This document shows, in pieces, positions 15,532-24,462 of a stretch of DNA of 49,368 nucleotides (its first letter is position 1; each line of letters opens with the position of its first letter). The notes beneath the pieces were generated by a model that saw only the letters and a list, made by a program, of their open reading frames with translations, did no database searches and was not told where the DNA came from. The stretch comes from Thermocrinis sp. (GTDB lineage Bacteria > Aquificota > Aquificia > Aquificales > Aquificaceae), in contig JAJHRQ010000007.1 of NCBI GenBank assembly GCA_020833645.1, positions 1 through 49,368 on the forward strand, written 5' to 3'. The position numbers and the translations under genes were made by a program.

Positions 15532-18089
15532 ACACCTACCCTCCTATTTTTAGATTCCGCTTCTGCTATAACTAATAAAGTTTTCAGCACAGAATCGGGG
15601 TTTAGCGAAATACTGTCTATGCCTTCCTCTACAAGAAACTGGGCAAAGTCTGGGAAGTCGGAAGGTCCTTGACCGCATATACCCACCTTTTTACCCTTCT
15701 CTTTGGCGATGCTTATGAGCTGGGATATTAACCTTTTGACCGCTTCATTCCTTTCGTCGTAAAGATGTGCCACGAGCCCAGAGTCTCTGTCCAAACCAAG
15801 GGTTAGCTGAGTTAGGTCGTTGGAGCCTATGGAGAAGCCATCAAAGATCTCTGCAAACTTGTCCGCAAGAATAATGTTGGATGGAAGTTCTGCCATTACA
15901 TAAACTTCCAGACCGTTTTCTCCCCTTCTTAGTCCATACTCCTCCATCACCTTGAGAACCTTTTCGCCCTCCTCCGGCGTTCTACAGAAGGGTATCATTA
16001 CCTTGGTGTTGGTAAGTCCCATCTTGTTTCTCACCCGCAGTATTGCCTGACATTCAAGCCCAAAGGCTGGCTTATAAACTTCCGAATAGTATCTTGACGC
16101 GCCCCTCCATCCGAGCATGGGGTTTTCTTCTTCTGGTTCAAAGAGCTCACCACCGATAAGTCCTTTGTATTCGTTAGACTTAAAGTCCGAAAAGCGCACT
16201 ATTACAGGATTTGGATAGAAGGCAGCAGCTATTTTGGCTATGCCATAGGATAGCTTTTTAACAAAGTATTGTGCCTTGTCTTCATAACCAAAGGTCAGGT
16301 TTTCTATCTCCTCTATGGTTTTTTTGAGGTTGATCTGTTTTTTGTCTTTACCCTTTGCCAGCTTGCTTTTGAGGGGTTCCTCCGCATACTTGTATATGGA
16401 AGCCATAGAGCAAACTCCCCTCTCATCGATGGCTCCGCACTCTTCAAGCTTTTCCAACAAGGCTTTAAGCTCCCTGTAATAAAGAAGGGCTAAGGGATGG
16501 ATCTTTATGTAGTTTGCTATGATGAACTCCTCACGTGCCAGTCCTACTCCATCGTTGGGAATAAAGGAATACTTAAAGGCGGATTCAGGGTTGCCCACGT
16601 TCATCATAACCTTGGTTCTGGTCTTGGGCAGTTCCTTTAGGTTGATCTCCTCTACCTCGTAAGGTATGTAGCCTTCATATATGTATCCTACCTCTCCCTC
16701 TGCGCAGGAGAGGGTGATCTCATCACCAGTTTTTAACACTTCCGTTGCTTTGTGGGTGCCCACCACCGCGGGTATGCCCAGCTCCCTCGCTACTATTGCT
16801 GCGTGGGCAGTTCTTCCTCCTCTGTTGGTGATTATACCGCTTGCTTTTTTCATTATGGGTTCCCAGTCTGGGTCTGTGATGTCTGTTACCAGGATCTCTC
16901 CCTCTTGAAACTGTCCTGCGTTCTTTAGGTCGTGGATGACTCTAACTCTCCCATGAACCACCTTATCGCCTACTGCGATGCCATACAAGATCCTTTTCTT
17001 AGCCCTCTCCTCTACTGGCATGCTGATCTTATAGACCTTTAGTACGTTCTCTTCCTTCCTTGAATGCACCGTTTCTGGTCTTGCCTGAACCACAAAGAGC
17101 TCGTTTAAGAGCCCATCCTTTGCCCACTCTATGTCCATAGGCATCCATCTGCCGTTCTTTTTGGAATAGTACTCCTCTATCAGAACTCCCCATCTTGCCA
17201 GTTTTAAAATCTCTTCATCGGTGAGGGCAAACTGCTTTTGCTCTGAGAGTGGAACGTTGACAATCTTTGTCCTCTCTTGCCCCACTCCATACACCATCTT
17301 TCTATCCTTTCTACCGAGCTTTTTCTCTATTATGGCCGAGTATCCCGCCTGAAGGGTAGGCTTAAAGACCATATACTCATCTGGGGTTATCATGCCCTGA
17401 ACCAGAAGCTCACCCAAACCGTAAGTTGCATTTATAACTATCACATCCCTAAAGCCTGATTCTGTGTCCAATGTAAACATAACTCCAGAAGCACCTAAAT
17501 CGGACCTTACCATCTTTTGAACACCCATAGCTATGCCAACCTTAAAGTGGTCAAAGCCAAAGCTCTCCCTGTAAGAGATAGCCCTGTCTGTGAAAAGAGA
17601 CGCAAAACCGTTCTTTATAGCGGTTAGTACATTCTCCGCACCCACTACGTTTAGGTATGTCTCCTGCTGTCCTGCGAAGGAAGCATGAGGCAAATCCTCC
17701 GCGGTGGCGGAGGACCTAACCGCCACATCCACCGCAAAGGAGTTGTACCTCCGAGAGAGCTCAGAGTAATACTTTTTTATCAACTCCTCCAATTCTGGAG
17801 GAAATTCTCCACCTTTTATAAGTTCCCTAACCTCGTATGCCCTCTTTGCCAAGTCCTCCAAATCATTAGGGTTCAAACCCTCCAAAATCTTCCTTATCTT
17901 TTCTTCTAACTTGTTATACCTCAGGAACTCATAATAGGCGTTGGATGTTACCACAAAACCGTAGGGTATGTTAATACCAAGCTTTGAGAGGTTTCTGAGC
18001 ATCTCCCCGAGGGATGCGTTCTTTCCGCCCACCAAGGGCACATCCTCTATGCCCACCTCATCCAACCAAACCAAAAATTTCTGCTCCAT
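15528..18089 (-). CDS. ppsA: Phosphoenolpyruvate synthase (pyruvate, water dikinase)
   Basis: Converts pyruvate and ATP to PEP, AMP and phosphate, the entry to gluconeogenesis in an autotroph that fixes carbon as acetyl-CoA/pyruvate. The 853-residue protein has the ATP-grasp start (VGGKNASLGEML; RSSATAEDLPHASFAGQQETYLN), the phosphohistidine domain (GIITNRGGRTAHAAIVAREL, His in TAHA) and the PEP-binding barrel ending in GICGQGPSDFPDF with the catalytic Cys. This is full length for the family. It follows glyS by 2 bp and overlaps pilM. Confidence 0.96.
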   Translation of the reverse strand: MEQKFLVWLDEVGIEDVPLVGGKNASLGEMLRNLSKLGINIPYGFVVTSNAYYEFLRYNKLEEKIRKILEGLNPNDLEDLAKRAYEVRELIKGGEFPPELEELIKKYYSELSRRYNSFAVDVAVRSSATAEDLPHASFAGQQETYLNVVGAENVLTAIKNGFASLFTDRAISYRESFGFDHFKVGIAMGVQKMVRSDLGASGVMFTLDTESGFRDVIVINATYGLGELLVQGMITPDEYMVFKPTLQAGYSAIIEKKLGRKDRKMVYGVGQERTKIVNVPLSEQKQFALTDEEILKLARWGVLIEEYYSKKNGRWMPMDIEWAKDGLLNELFVVQARPETVHSRKEENVLKVYKISMPVEERAKKRILYGIAVGDKVVHGRVRVIHDLKNAGQFQEGEILVTDITDPDWEPIMKKASGIITNRGGRTAHAAIVARELGIPAVVGTHKATEVLKTGDEITLSCAEGEVGYIYEGYIPYEVEEINLKELPKTRTKVMMNVGNPESAFKYSFIPNDGVGLAREEFIIANYIKIHPLALLYYRELKALLEKLEECGAIDERGVCSMASIYKYAEEPLKSKLAKGKDKKQINLKKTIEEIENLTFGYEDKAQYFVKKLSYGIAKIAAAFYPNPVIVRFSDFKSNEYKGLIGGELFEPEEENPMLGWRGASRYYSEVYKPAFGLECQAILRVRNKMGLTNTKVMIPFCRTPEEGEKVLKVMEEYGLRRGENGLEVYVMAELPSNIILADKFAEIFDGFSIGSNDLTQLTLGLDRDSGLVAHLYDERNEAVKRLISQLISIAKEKGKKVGICGQGPSDFPDFAQFLVEEGIDSISLNPDSVLKTLLVIAEAESKNRRVGV

Positions 18090-18091
18090 GC

Positions 18092-20068
18092 CTATACCTC
18101 CTCCAAAACTATTTTTTCAAAATCTCCAAAGCGGTTAAAAAGTTTTTTTATTCTAAACAGAAGGGCTAATCTATTTCTTCTAAGTTCTTGGTCTTTATCC
18201 ATCACAAGGACCTTATCAAAGAAGCGGTCTATGGGTTCCTTGAGGTCCCAAAGGTCCAAGGGCTCAAGCCTCTCACCCTCCAAGCCCTTTACCTTTTCCC
18301 AAAGCTCCCTCTCCTCTTTCTCTTTCATAAGGTCCTCCTCAACACGGTCATCTTCCCACCCCTTGGGAAGAATTTTAACGACCCTCCTGTAGGCTTCTAC
18401 TACATCTTTAAATTTTTCCGTTTCTTTCAAATTGGCAAGCATCTGTACGAGCCTTATTGCCTCCAATGGTTTCAGTGGATCCTTTACCTCCAAAACCGCC
18501 CTTACAACATCGTAGCCATAGGGCTCTAAGTAGGCTTCCAGCCTGTTTTTCATGAACTCCTCAAAGCCCTGTGGGATAGAGCCCAGCACCTCCCTCAGGT
18601 TCAGGTTATAACCTCCCTTATCAAGAATTGCAAAAATGCCGTAGGCACTACGCCTTAGTCCGTATGGGTCTGAACTGCCGGAGGGCATCTCGCCCACGCT
18701 CAAAAGGGTTGCTATGTTATCCAGCTTGTCCGCCAAGGAGAGAATTTGAGAAACCACACCCTCGGGCAAGGGGTCTGTGGCACTTTTGGGGAGATAATGC
18801 TCGTAGATGGCTTTAGCTACCTCCTCCTCTTCTCCAAAAGCCCTTGCATAAACCATACCCATGTAGCCCTGAAGTTCATCCAGCTCCTTTACCATGTTGG
18901 TAAGTAGGTCCGCCTTTGAAAGGAATGCAGCCCTTTTTACTTTTTTTACAACCTCCTCTCCAAAGCCAAGGGATCGTGCGATTTTCTCTGAGAGTTCCAT
19001 AAGCCTTTGGGTCTTCTCCCACATACTGCCTGCCTTTGGATGAAAGATCACACCTTTTAGTCCATCCACCAGATTTTCCAAGGGGGTCTTTAGGTCCTCC
19101 CTGTAGAAGAAAAGGGCATCCTCAAGCCTTGCCCTTACAACCCTCTCGTAGCCAGTTTTTATCAAATCGTTTGGAGTATTACCGCTGAAGGCCACAAAGT
19201 AAGGCACCAGCTTACCCTCTTGGTTGGCAAGGCAGAAAAACCTCTGATGGTGGGCAAGGACTGTGATTAAAACCTTCTCAGGTAGTTCTAAATACTTTTC
19301 CTCAAAGCTTCCTATCACAGAGAAGGGAAACTCAAGGAGGTTTGCCACCTCCTCCGGAAGACCCTCTGGATACCGGGGTGTGCAACCCAAGGCGTAAGCT
19401 TCTTCTCTTAACATTTCTAAGACCATGCCCAGTCTCTCTTTGAAGTCTGGGATCACGTAGGCACTTTTTAGCTTTTCTTCATACTCCTCGGCGTTTTTGA
19501 GAACTAAGGGACCACCGTGCAAAAATCTATGGCCGTATGTGATCCTGTCTGCCTTCACCTTACCAAATTGAAGTGGGACAACCTCCTCTCCGTAGAGGGC
19601 ACACAACCACCGGATAGGTCTTGAAAAGGTCAAGCCCTCCGAATTCCAACGCATCCTTTTGGGAAAAGGGATAGATCTTAAGAGCCCTTCAAACTCCTCT
19701 TTTAATTTCTCCAAGGGCGTCTTTTCCCTTTGAACCCTACGAACCGCCACATACCTTCCTTCTCCCTTTTGAACCTCTATCACTTCCTCTTGAGTGGCAG
19801 AGACCTTTTGCAAAAATCCCAGAAGTGCCTTTGTGGGTTTCCCATCCTCGTAAGCTACGCTAACGGGAGGACCGACTATGACCTCCTCTTTTTCTGTAGG
19901 TGTGTTCTCAAAGTCTTCCGTCAGAATGGCTAAACGCCGGGGTGTGCCGTAGGTTTTTATAACTTTTACTCCCAAGAGTTTCTCAATACCCTCTTTGAGG
20001 CTCTCTAGGGCTAGGTTTATAACCCCCGCGGGCAGTTCTTCTGTCCCTATTTCAATCAGGAGCTTCAT
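18092..20068 (-). CDS. glyS: Glycyl-tRNA synthetase beta subunit
   Basis: Beta chain of the bacterial alpha2beta2 glycyl-tRNA synthetase, which recognises tRNA-Gly and supports charging. The 658-residue protein begins MKLLIEIGTEELPAG and contains RRLAILTEDF, GLTFSRPIRWLCALYGEEVV and ILSLADKLDNIATLL (HD-like domain with a degenerate motif). Length is normal. The alpha subunit gene glyQ is not in the window. The gene sits between the TPR gene (2 bp) and ppsA (2 bp), clearly co-transcribed. Confidence 0.95.
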   Translation of the reverse strand: MKLLIEIGTEELPAGVINLALESLKEGIEKLLGVKVIKTYGTPRRLAILTEDFENTPTEKEEVIVGPPVSVAYEDGKPTKALLGFLQKVSATQEEVIEVQKGEGRYVAVRRVQREKTPLEKLKEEFEGLLRSIPFPKRMRWNSEGLTFSRPIRWLCALYGEEVVPLQFGKVKADRITYGHRFLHGGPLVLKNAEEYEEKLKSAYVIPDFKERLGMVLEMLREEAYALGCTPRYPEGLPEEVANLLEFPFSVIGSFEEKYLELPEKVLITVLAHHQRFFCLANQEGKLVPYFVAFSGNTPNDLIKTGYERVVRARLEDALFFYREDLKTPLENLVDGLKGVIFHPKAGSMWEKTQRLMELSEKIARSLGFGEEVVKKVKRAAFLSKADLLTNMVKELDELQGYMGMVYARAFGEEEEVAKAIYEHYLPKSATDPLPEGVVSQILSLADKLDNIATLLSVGEMPSGSSDPYGLRRSAYGIFAILDKGGYNLNLREVLGSIPQGFEEFMKNRLEAYLEPYGYDVVRAVLEVKDPLKPLEAIRLVQMLANLKETEKFKDVVEAYRRVVKILPKGWEDDRVEEDLMKEKEERELWEKVKGLEGERLEPLDLWDLKEPIDRFFDKVLVMDKDQELRRNRLALLFRIKKLFNRFGDFEKIVLEEV

Positions 20069-20070
20069 AA

Positions 20071-20616
20071 CTACATCTCCATTAAAAGGGCTTGGGCTAA
20101 GTTAGACCAATAAGTTCCCTTTGCCTCTTTGAGGATGGACTCTAAGACCTTCTTTGCCTCCTCTTTCCTGTTGCTGTCTAAGAGCACCTGTGCCTTAAGC
20201 AGTTGGGCAGAGTAATAGTTAAAGCTGTCTTTTCCTATAGAGTTGAGAACGCCGAGGGCTTTTTCTTTTTGCCCTTCCTTATAGTATGCAAAGGCTAACC
20301 TCTCGGTGTATAAGGACTTTATTTGATCATCCTTCAGGGATGAGATTATCTCCAAAAGTTTTTTACTGTCTTCCTTCCCATCCAAGGCATAAGATAGAAT
20401 GAGGGGCTTAAAGGCACCCCCCTTTTTTAGCCCTTCCTCTATTAGCTTTTTAGCCTTTTCCTCCTCCCCCGATTGCACCAACCTCCTTATTTCCCACTCA
20501 AGATAAGAAGCCTCAAAGTTCCTCTTTTTTTCCCAATCCTTGTAAAGGATGAATAGTCCCGCCCCTAAAAGCAAAAGGGCAGGTGGGACCAGATACTTCC
20601 AAGGTAAAAACACCAT
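20071..20616 (-). CDS. Membrane-anchored TPR protein (YfgM/Tol-Pal-repeat-like)
   Basis: A 181-residue protein with one N-terminal membrane segment (about 9-25, LVPPALLLLGAGLFILY) and an all-helical remainder built from TPR-like units (ERLAFAYYKEGQKEKALGVL; AQLLKAQVLLDSNRKEEAKKVL). This resembles the YfgM family, which acts with periplasmic chaperones, but the identity of the partner is not evident. It is tucked between mdh (11 bp) and glyS (2 bp). Confidence 0.75.
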   Translation of the reverse strand: MVFLPWKYLVPPALLLLGAGLFILYKDWEKKRNFEASYLEWEIRRLVQSGEEEKAKKLIEEGLKKGGAFKPLILSYALDGKEDSKKLLEIISSLKDDQIKSLYTERLAFAYYKEGQKEKALGVLNSIGKDSFNYYSAQLLKAQVLLDSNRKEEAKKVLESILKEAKGTYWSNLAQALLMEM

Positions 20617-20627
20617 TGATATAGATT

Positions 20628-21626
20628 TTAAACCATAACCTTCAGGAGCTCATCCACCACCTTTAAGTTCTTTAACACCGACTGAACGGACCTTTCCCAC
20701 ATTTCGCGCTCTTCCGGTAGCATGGGGATTTTGATGACCTCTTCTACTCCACAGTTGCCAAGTTTAACCGGCACGCCTACGCAGGCACCCTTTACTCCGT
20801 AATATTCTCCCACTTCTCCGTCAAGATAGACAGAGCAGGGCAGTATGCGTTTGTTGTTTGTTACTATGGCTTCCACCATCTCCACTATGGACGCAGCGGG
20901 GGCATGATAGGCGGAGGTGCCCATTAGGTCCACTATCTCACCACCACCGAACTGAGTTCTTTTTATAAGTTCCTGAAGCTTTTCTTTGGTTAGCAGGTCC
21001 TTTAGGGGTATGCCACCTACGTTGGATATGGAGATCAAGGGAACCATCTCGTCACCGTGGCCTCCTATCACATAGGCGTGAATATCTTGAGGGGAAACGT
21101 CTATCTCCTTTGAGATGAAGGTTTTAAAGCGGGCTGAATCCAAAACGCCCGCCATCCCTATAACCCTCTTGGGTTCAAAGCCCAGCAGTTTATAAACTGC
21201 GTAGGTCATCAGGTCCACTGGATTGGTTACCACTATCACTATGGCATCCTTAGCGTATTCCTTTATTTTACTGGCTATGACCGAGAGGATGGATAGGTTT
21301 TTCTCTAAAAGGTCCTCCCTTGACATACCTGGTCTTCTTGGAAAGCCTGCGGTTATAACCACTATGTCGGAGCCCTCTAAGGCTTCGTAGCCTTCTCCAT
21401 CTGCGCTTACAGTGTATCCTTCCACTTTGCCGTCAATGTTGAGGGCGGAGAGCATCTGCTGAATGTCAAGGGCTTTTCCTTTAACGGGTTCTATTATCCT
21501 GTCTCCGTCCTTTTTGGGCAAGTCAAACATACGCACATCCACCAGCCCCCTTAAGGCAAGGAGGGCGGCGGTATGCTCCCCCACATTTCCCGCACCTACC
21601 ACAGAAACTACCTTTCTTAGCTTCAT
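20628..21626 (-). CDS. mdh: Malate dehydrogenase (LDH/MDH family)
   Basis: Interconverts malate and oxaloacetate with NAD(P)H, here next to aconitase and probably serving the reductive TCA cycle. From the ATG at 21626 the protein is 332 residues: VVSVVGAGNVGEHTAALLAL (Rossmann loop), ITAGFPRRPGMSREDLLEKN (Arg residues that select dicarboxylic substrates over lactate), GVLDSARFKTFI and IGGHGDEMVPL (catalytic His). A longer frame to 21716 exists, but its extra 30 residues lie inside the aconitase gene; the ATG at 21626 overlaps the aconitase TGA as ATGA and has a GGGGGT site, so it is the start. Confidence 0.93.
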   Translation of the reverse strand: MKLRKVVSVVGAGNVGEHTAALLALRGLVDVRMFDLPKKDGDRIIEPVKGKALDIQQMLSALNIDGKVEGYTVSADGEGYEALEGSDIVVITAGFPRRPGMSREDLLEKNLSILSVIASKIKEYAKDAIVIVVTNPVDLMTYAVYKLLGFEPKRVIGMAGVLDSARFKTFISKEIDVSPQDIHAYVIGGHGDEMVPLISISNVGGIPLKDLLTKEKLQELIKRTQFGGGEIVDLMGTSAYHAPAASIVEMVEAIVTNNKRILPCSVYLDGEVGEYYGVKGACVGVPVKLGNCGVEEVIKIPMLPEEREMWERSVQSVLKNLKVVDELLKVMV

Positions 21627-23587
21627 ACCTTTACCCCCTGCTTGCTTTTGATCCAGTTCAAAAGACCACCTTTGAGGAGCACAGAAACCTGCTTTGGAGT
21701 AAGATTGTATGTGCAAACGATCTCCTCTCCGGTGGTTTTGTTTATAACCACGATTTCTTTACCTTCCTGTAGCCTATTTTTAAGATCCGGGATCAAAAGC
21801 TCATCGCCCAGGGAGAACTTGTGGTAGTCCTCTTTGTTTTTGAACTCAAGGGGCACTATACCAAAGTTGACCAAGTTGGCATGATGAATACGGGCAAAGG
21901 ACTTTGCTATAACAGCCCTAACTCCCAGGAACCTCGGAGCCAACGCAGCATGCTCTCGGGAGGAACCCTGTCCGTAGTTCTCTCCGCCCACTATGATGTT
22001 TGCCTTGCCCTTTTGGTCCCTGATTTCCTTTGCCCTCTTTACAAAGTCTGGGTCCACGTAGTGATATACATACTCGCTTATGGCGTAGATGTTGGAACGA
22101 AGGGGTAGGATTTTGGCACCGGCGGGCATTATGTGGTCGGTGGTGATGTTGTCTCCCACTATGAGGGAAACCTCCCCTTCTATGCTTTCTGGTAGTTCAT
22201 CAAACTCTGGCAGTGGTTTTATGTTGGGTCCTCTGTATATTTCCACCTTTTTTGCTTCTTCCTCCGGTAGTGGCTCTATGAAGGCTTCGTCGCCGTAAGG
22301 GAACCTTTCCGGCATTTCCACCTTCACCCACGGAATACCCAACTTCCTCGGGTCTATGATCTCCCCTGCGATGGCGCAGGCTACGCAGACCTCGGGGGAT
22401 GCAAGGTACACCTTTGCGTCGGGTGTGCCAGACCTACCCTCAAAGTTCCTGTTAAAACTCCTTACGGAAACACCACCGGAGGGAGGTGCAAAACCCATGC
22501 CTATACAGGGACCGCAGGCACTTTCCAATATCCTTGCACCAGCCTTTAGAAAGGTCAAAAGGGCACCATTTTGGGTGATCAACTCAAGGGCTTGTTTGGA
22601 ACCTGGGGCTACCGCAAAGATCACATCAGGATGAACCTTTCTACCTTCCAAAAGCTTGGCAGCACGTGTTAGGTCCACAAAGGAAGAGTTTGTGCAAGAG
22701 CCTATGACCACCTGATCTACCTTTATACCTTCCACCTCCCTGACGGGCACCACATTGTCCGGAGAGTGAGGGCAAGCAATAAGCGGCTCAAGCTGGGATA
22801 GGTCTATCTCTATAATCTCGTCGTACTCTGCATCGGGGTCCGGAAGGATTTCTACCCAATCCTCCTCCCTTCCTTGGGCTCTCAGGTATGCCCTTGTGAT
22901 CTCGTCGGAGGGAAAGATTGAAGTGGTAGCACCAAGTTCTGCGCCCATGTTGGTGATGGTAGCTCTTTCCGGAACGGAGAGCTCCTTTATACCCTCTCCA
23001 AAGTATTCAAAAATTTTGCCCACACCACCCTTTACCGTAAGCCTACGCAGAAGCTCAAGGATAATGTCCTTGGCAGTTACCCAATCGGGTAGCTTGCCCT
23101 TCAGATGGACGCCTACGATCTTGGGCATCCTCATATAGAAAGGTTCGCCCGCCATCGCGCTTGCCACCTCAAGACCACCGGCACCTATGGCGATCATGCC
23201 CATGCCACCGGCGGTGGGAGTGTGAGAATCGGAGCCAAGCAGTGTCTTTCCGGGCTTGGCAAACCTCTCCAAGTGTACCTGGTGGCATATACCGTTGCCG
23301 GGCTTGGATAGCCAAATACCGTATCTTTTTGCCACGCTTATAAGGTATTTATGGTCATCGGCGTTCTTATAGTCGGTCTGTAGCATGTTGTGGTCTATGT
23401 AGCTTACCGAGAGCTCCGTCTTTACCCTATCCACACCCATCGCCTCAAACTGCAGGTATGCCATAGTTCCGGTGGCATCCTGGGTGAGGGTCTGGTCTAT
23501 CTTAATGGCAATCTCCTCGCCGGGTATGAGCTTACCGCTTACCAAATGGCTTTCAAGAATTTTATAGGCTACCGTTCCCTTTGCCAT
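21623..23587 (-). CDS. acn: Aconitate hydratase
   Basis: Interconverts citrate and isocitrate using a 4Fe-4S cluster. The 654-residue protein has the cluster ligands in VIGSCTNSSFVDL and ACGPCIGMG, the active-site blocks GSDSHTPTAGGMGM and GENYGQGSSREHAAL, and a swivelling C-terminal domain after a linker near residue 480. It is the shorter mitochondrial-like type, as in other Aquificales. It is the first gene of the long minus-strand array: a GGAGG site precedes the ATG, and an AT-rich gap of about 100 bp to the DUF202 gene should hold the promoter. Confidence 0.95.
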   Translation of the reverse strand: MAKGTVAYKILESHLVSGKLIPGEEIAIKIDQTLTQDATGTMAYLQFEAMGVDRVKTELSVSYIDHNMLQTDYKNADDHKYLISVAKRYGIWLSKPGNGICHQVHLERFAKPGKTLLGSDSHTPTAGGMGMIAIGAGGLEVASAMAGEPFYMRMPKIVGVHLKGKLPDWVTAKDIILELLRRLTVKGGVGKIFEYFGEGIKELSVPERATITNMGAELGATTSIFPSDEITRAYLRAQGREEDWVEILPDPDAEYDEIIEIDLSQLEPLIACPHSPDNVVPVREVEGIKVDQVVIGSCTNSSFVDLTRAAKLLEGRKVHPDVIFAVAPGSKQALELITQNGALLTFLKAGARILESACGPCIGMGFAPPSGGVSVRSFNRNFEGRSGTPDAKVYLASPEVCVACAIAGEIIDPRKLGIPWVKVEMPERFPYGDEAFIEPLPEEEAKKVEIYRGPNIKPLPEFDELPESIEGEVSLIVGDNITTDHIMPAGAKILPLRSNIYAISEYVYHYVDPDFVKRAKEIRDQKGKANIIVGGENYGQGSSREHAALAPRFLGVRAVIAKSFARIHHANLVNFGIVPLEFKNKEDYHKFSLGDELLIPDLKNRLQEGKEIVVINKTTGEEIVCTYNLTPKQVSVLLKGGLLNWIKSKQGVKV

Positions 23588-23688
23588 GTGGTCCTCCTTT
23601 CAAAAAGGGATGATATTAATTATATCTTTTTTAAACGCCTTGGGTGAAATATATCAACGGGCTTCAGAGATGAAGAACTTCCTTTTTA

Positions 23689-24348
23689 TTAAATGATCTT
23701 AAGAACATAAAGAGTTAGCACCAAACATGCAAAGAATATAACAGCACCGTAAATTTTATAAAGCCACGTGTTTGTCCTATAATAACCCACGTCTACCTGC
23801 TTTATGGTTCTATAAAAGTTTATGGCGCCAAGTATAAGCGTGAATAGTCCTATAAATATTATGAAAACTCCCACGCTGGCAAGGGCTCTGTGATCACCCT
23901 TTAGGGACATGTTGAAAACCTTCTCTAACTGTTCTAAGAAAAATTCAAACTTCTCTATAACAAAGCCAAAGACTATTAGGGCTACATAGGTTCTTACCCA
24001 TGCAAGGAATGTTCTTTCCGCAGCCATATAGATCCTTGGGTCAGTGACTTCCTTTGGAGACACTTCTATACCTCCTTCTATGTATCTTATATCAAAATAA
24101 AAAGTAAGAATACCTGCGATTATAAGGAAAGTACCCGCTATGGACAAAACTATAGCCACAGTTCCCAAAAATACGGATACGTGTATCTTTTGTGTTATAT
24201 CTGCGAGAATCTCCAATTTTCTCAGGAAAACCGCTAAAGACAGTGTGTAAAGGGAAAGCTTTATATAACCTAAGTAGGTTCTTTCAACGGACATATATAT
24301 GCGGGCATCCTTTGCGGAGGGAAGATGCTTAGCTATAAGCATGGTCAA
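23689..24348 (-). CDS. Membrane protein with two DUF202 (YidH-like) domains
   Basis: The 219-residue protein consists of two similar halves. Each begins with an amphipathic motif typical of DUF202: DARIYMSVERTYLGYIKLSL at about residue 14 and DPRIYMAAERTFLAWVRTYV at about residue 103. Each half has about three membrane segments, and the second half is the better conserved one. DUF202 proteins are small inner-membrane proteins of unknown function, usually with one domain. The gene stands alone, divergent from murC (114 bp apart) and upstream of the aconitase array by 101 bp. Confidence 0.85.
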   Translation of the reverse strand: MTMLIAKHLPSAKDARIYMSVERTYLGYIKLSLYTLSLAVFLRKLEILADITQKIHVSVFLGTVAIVLSIAGTFLIIAGILTFYFDIRYIEGGIEVSPKEVTDPRIYMAAERTFLAWVRTYVALIVFGFVIEKFEFFLEQLEKVFNMSLKGDHRALASVGVFIIFIGLFTLILGAINFYRTIKQVDVGYYRTNTWLYKIYGAVIFFACLVLTLYVLKII

Positions 24349-24462
24349 ATAAACATAATAACACAGTGCAAAAGCTTGGTTTAAACTTTAACGAAGGATT
24401 TGGCAGGAAGGAAGTATAACTTTTACGCGGTAAGTAAAACTTAGATTTAAAATACATTTGCT

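Noticed and set aside
20628-21716. Malate dehydrogenase start at 21716
   Set aside because: The extra 30 residues are out-of-frame aconitase sequence; ATGA overlap and ribosome-binding site support 21626.
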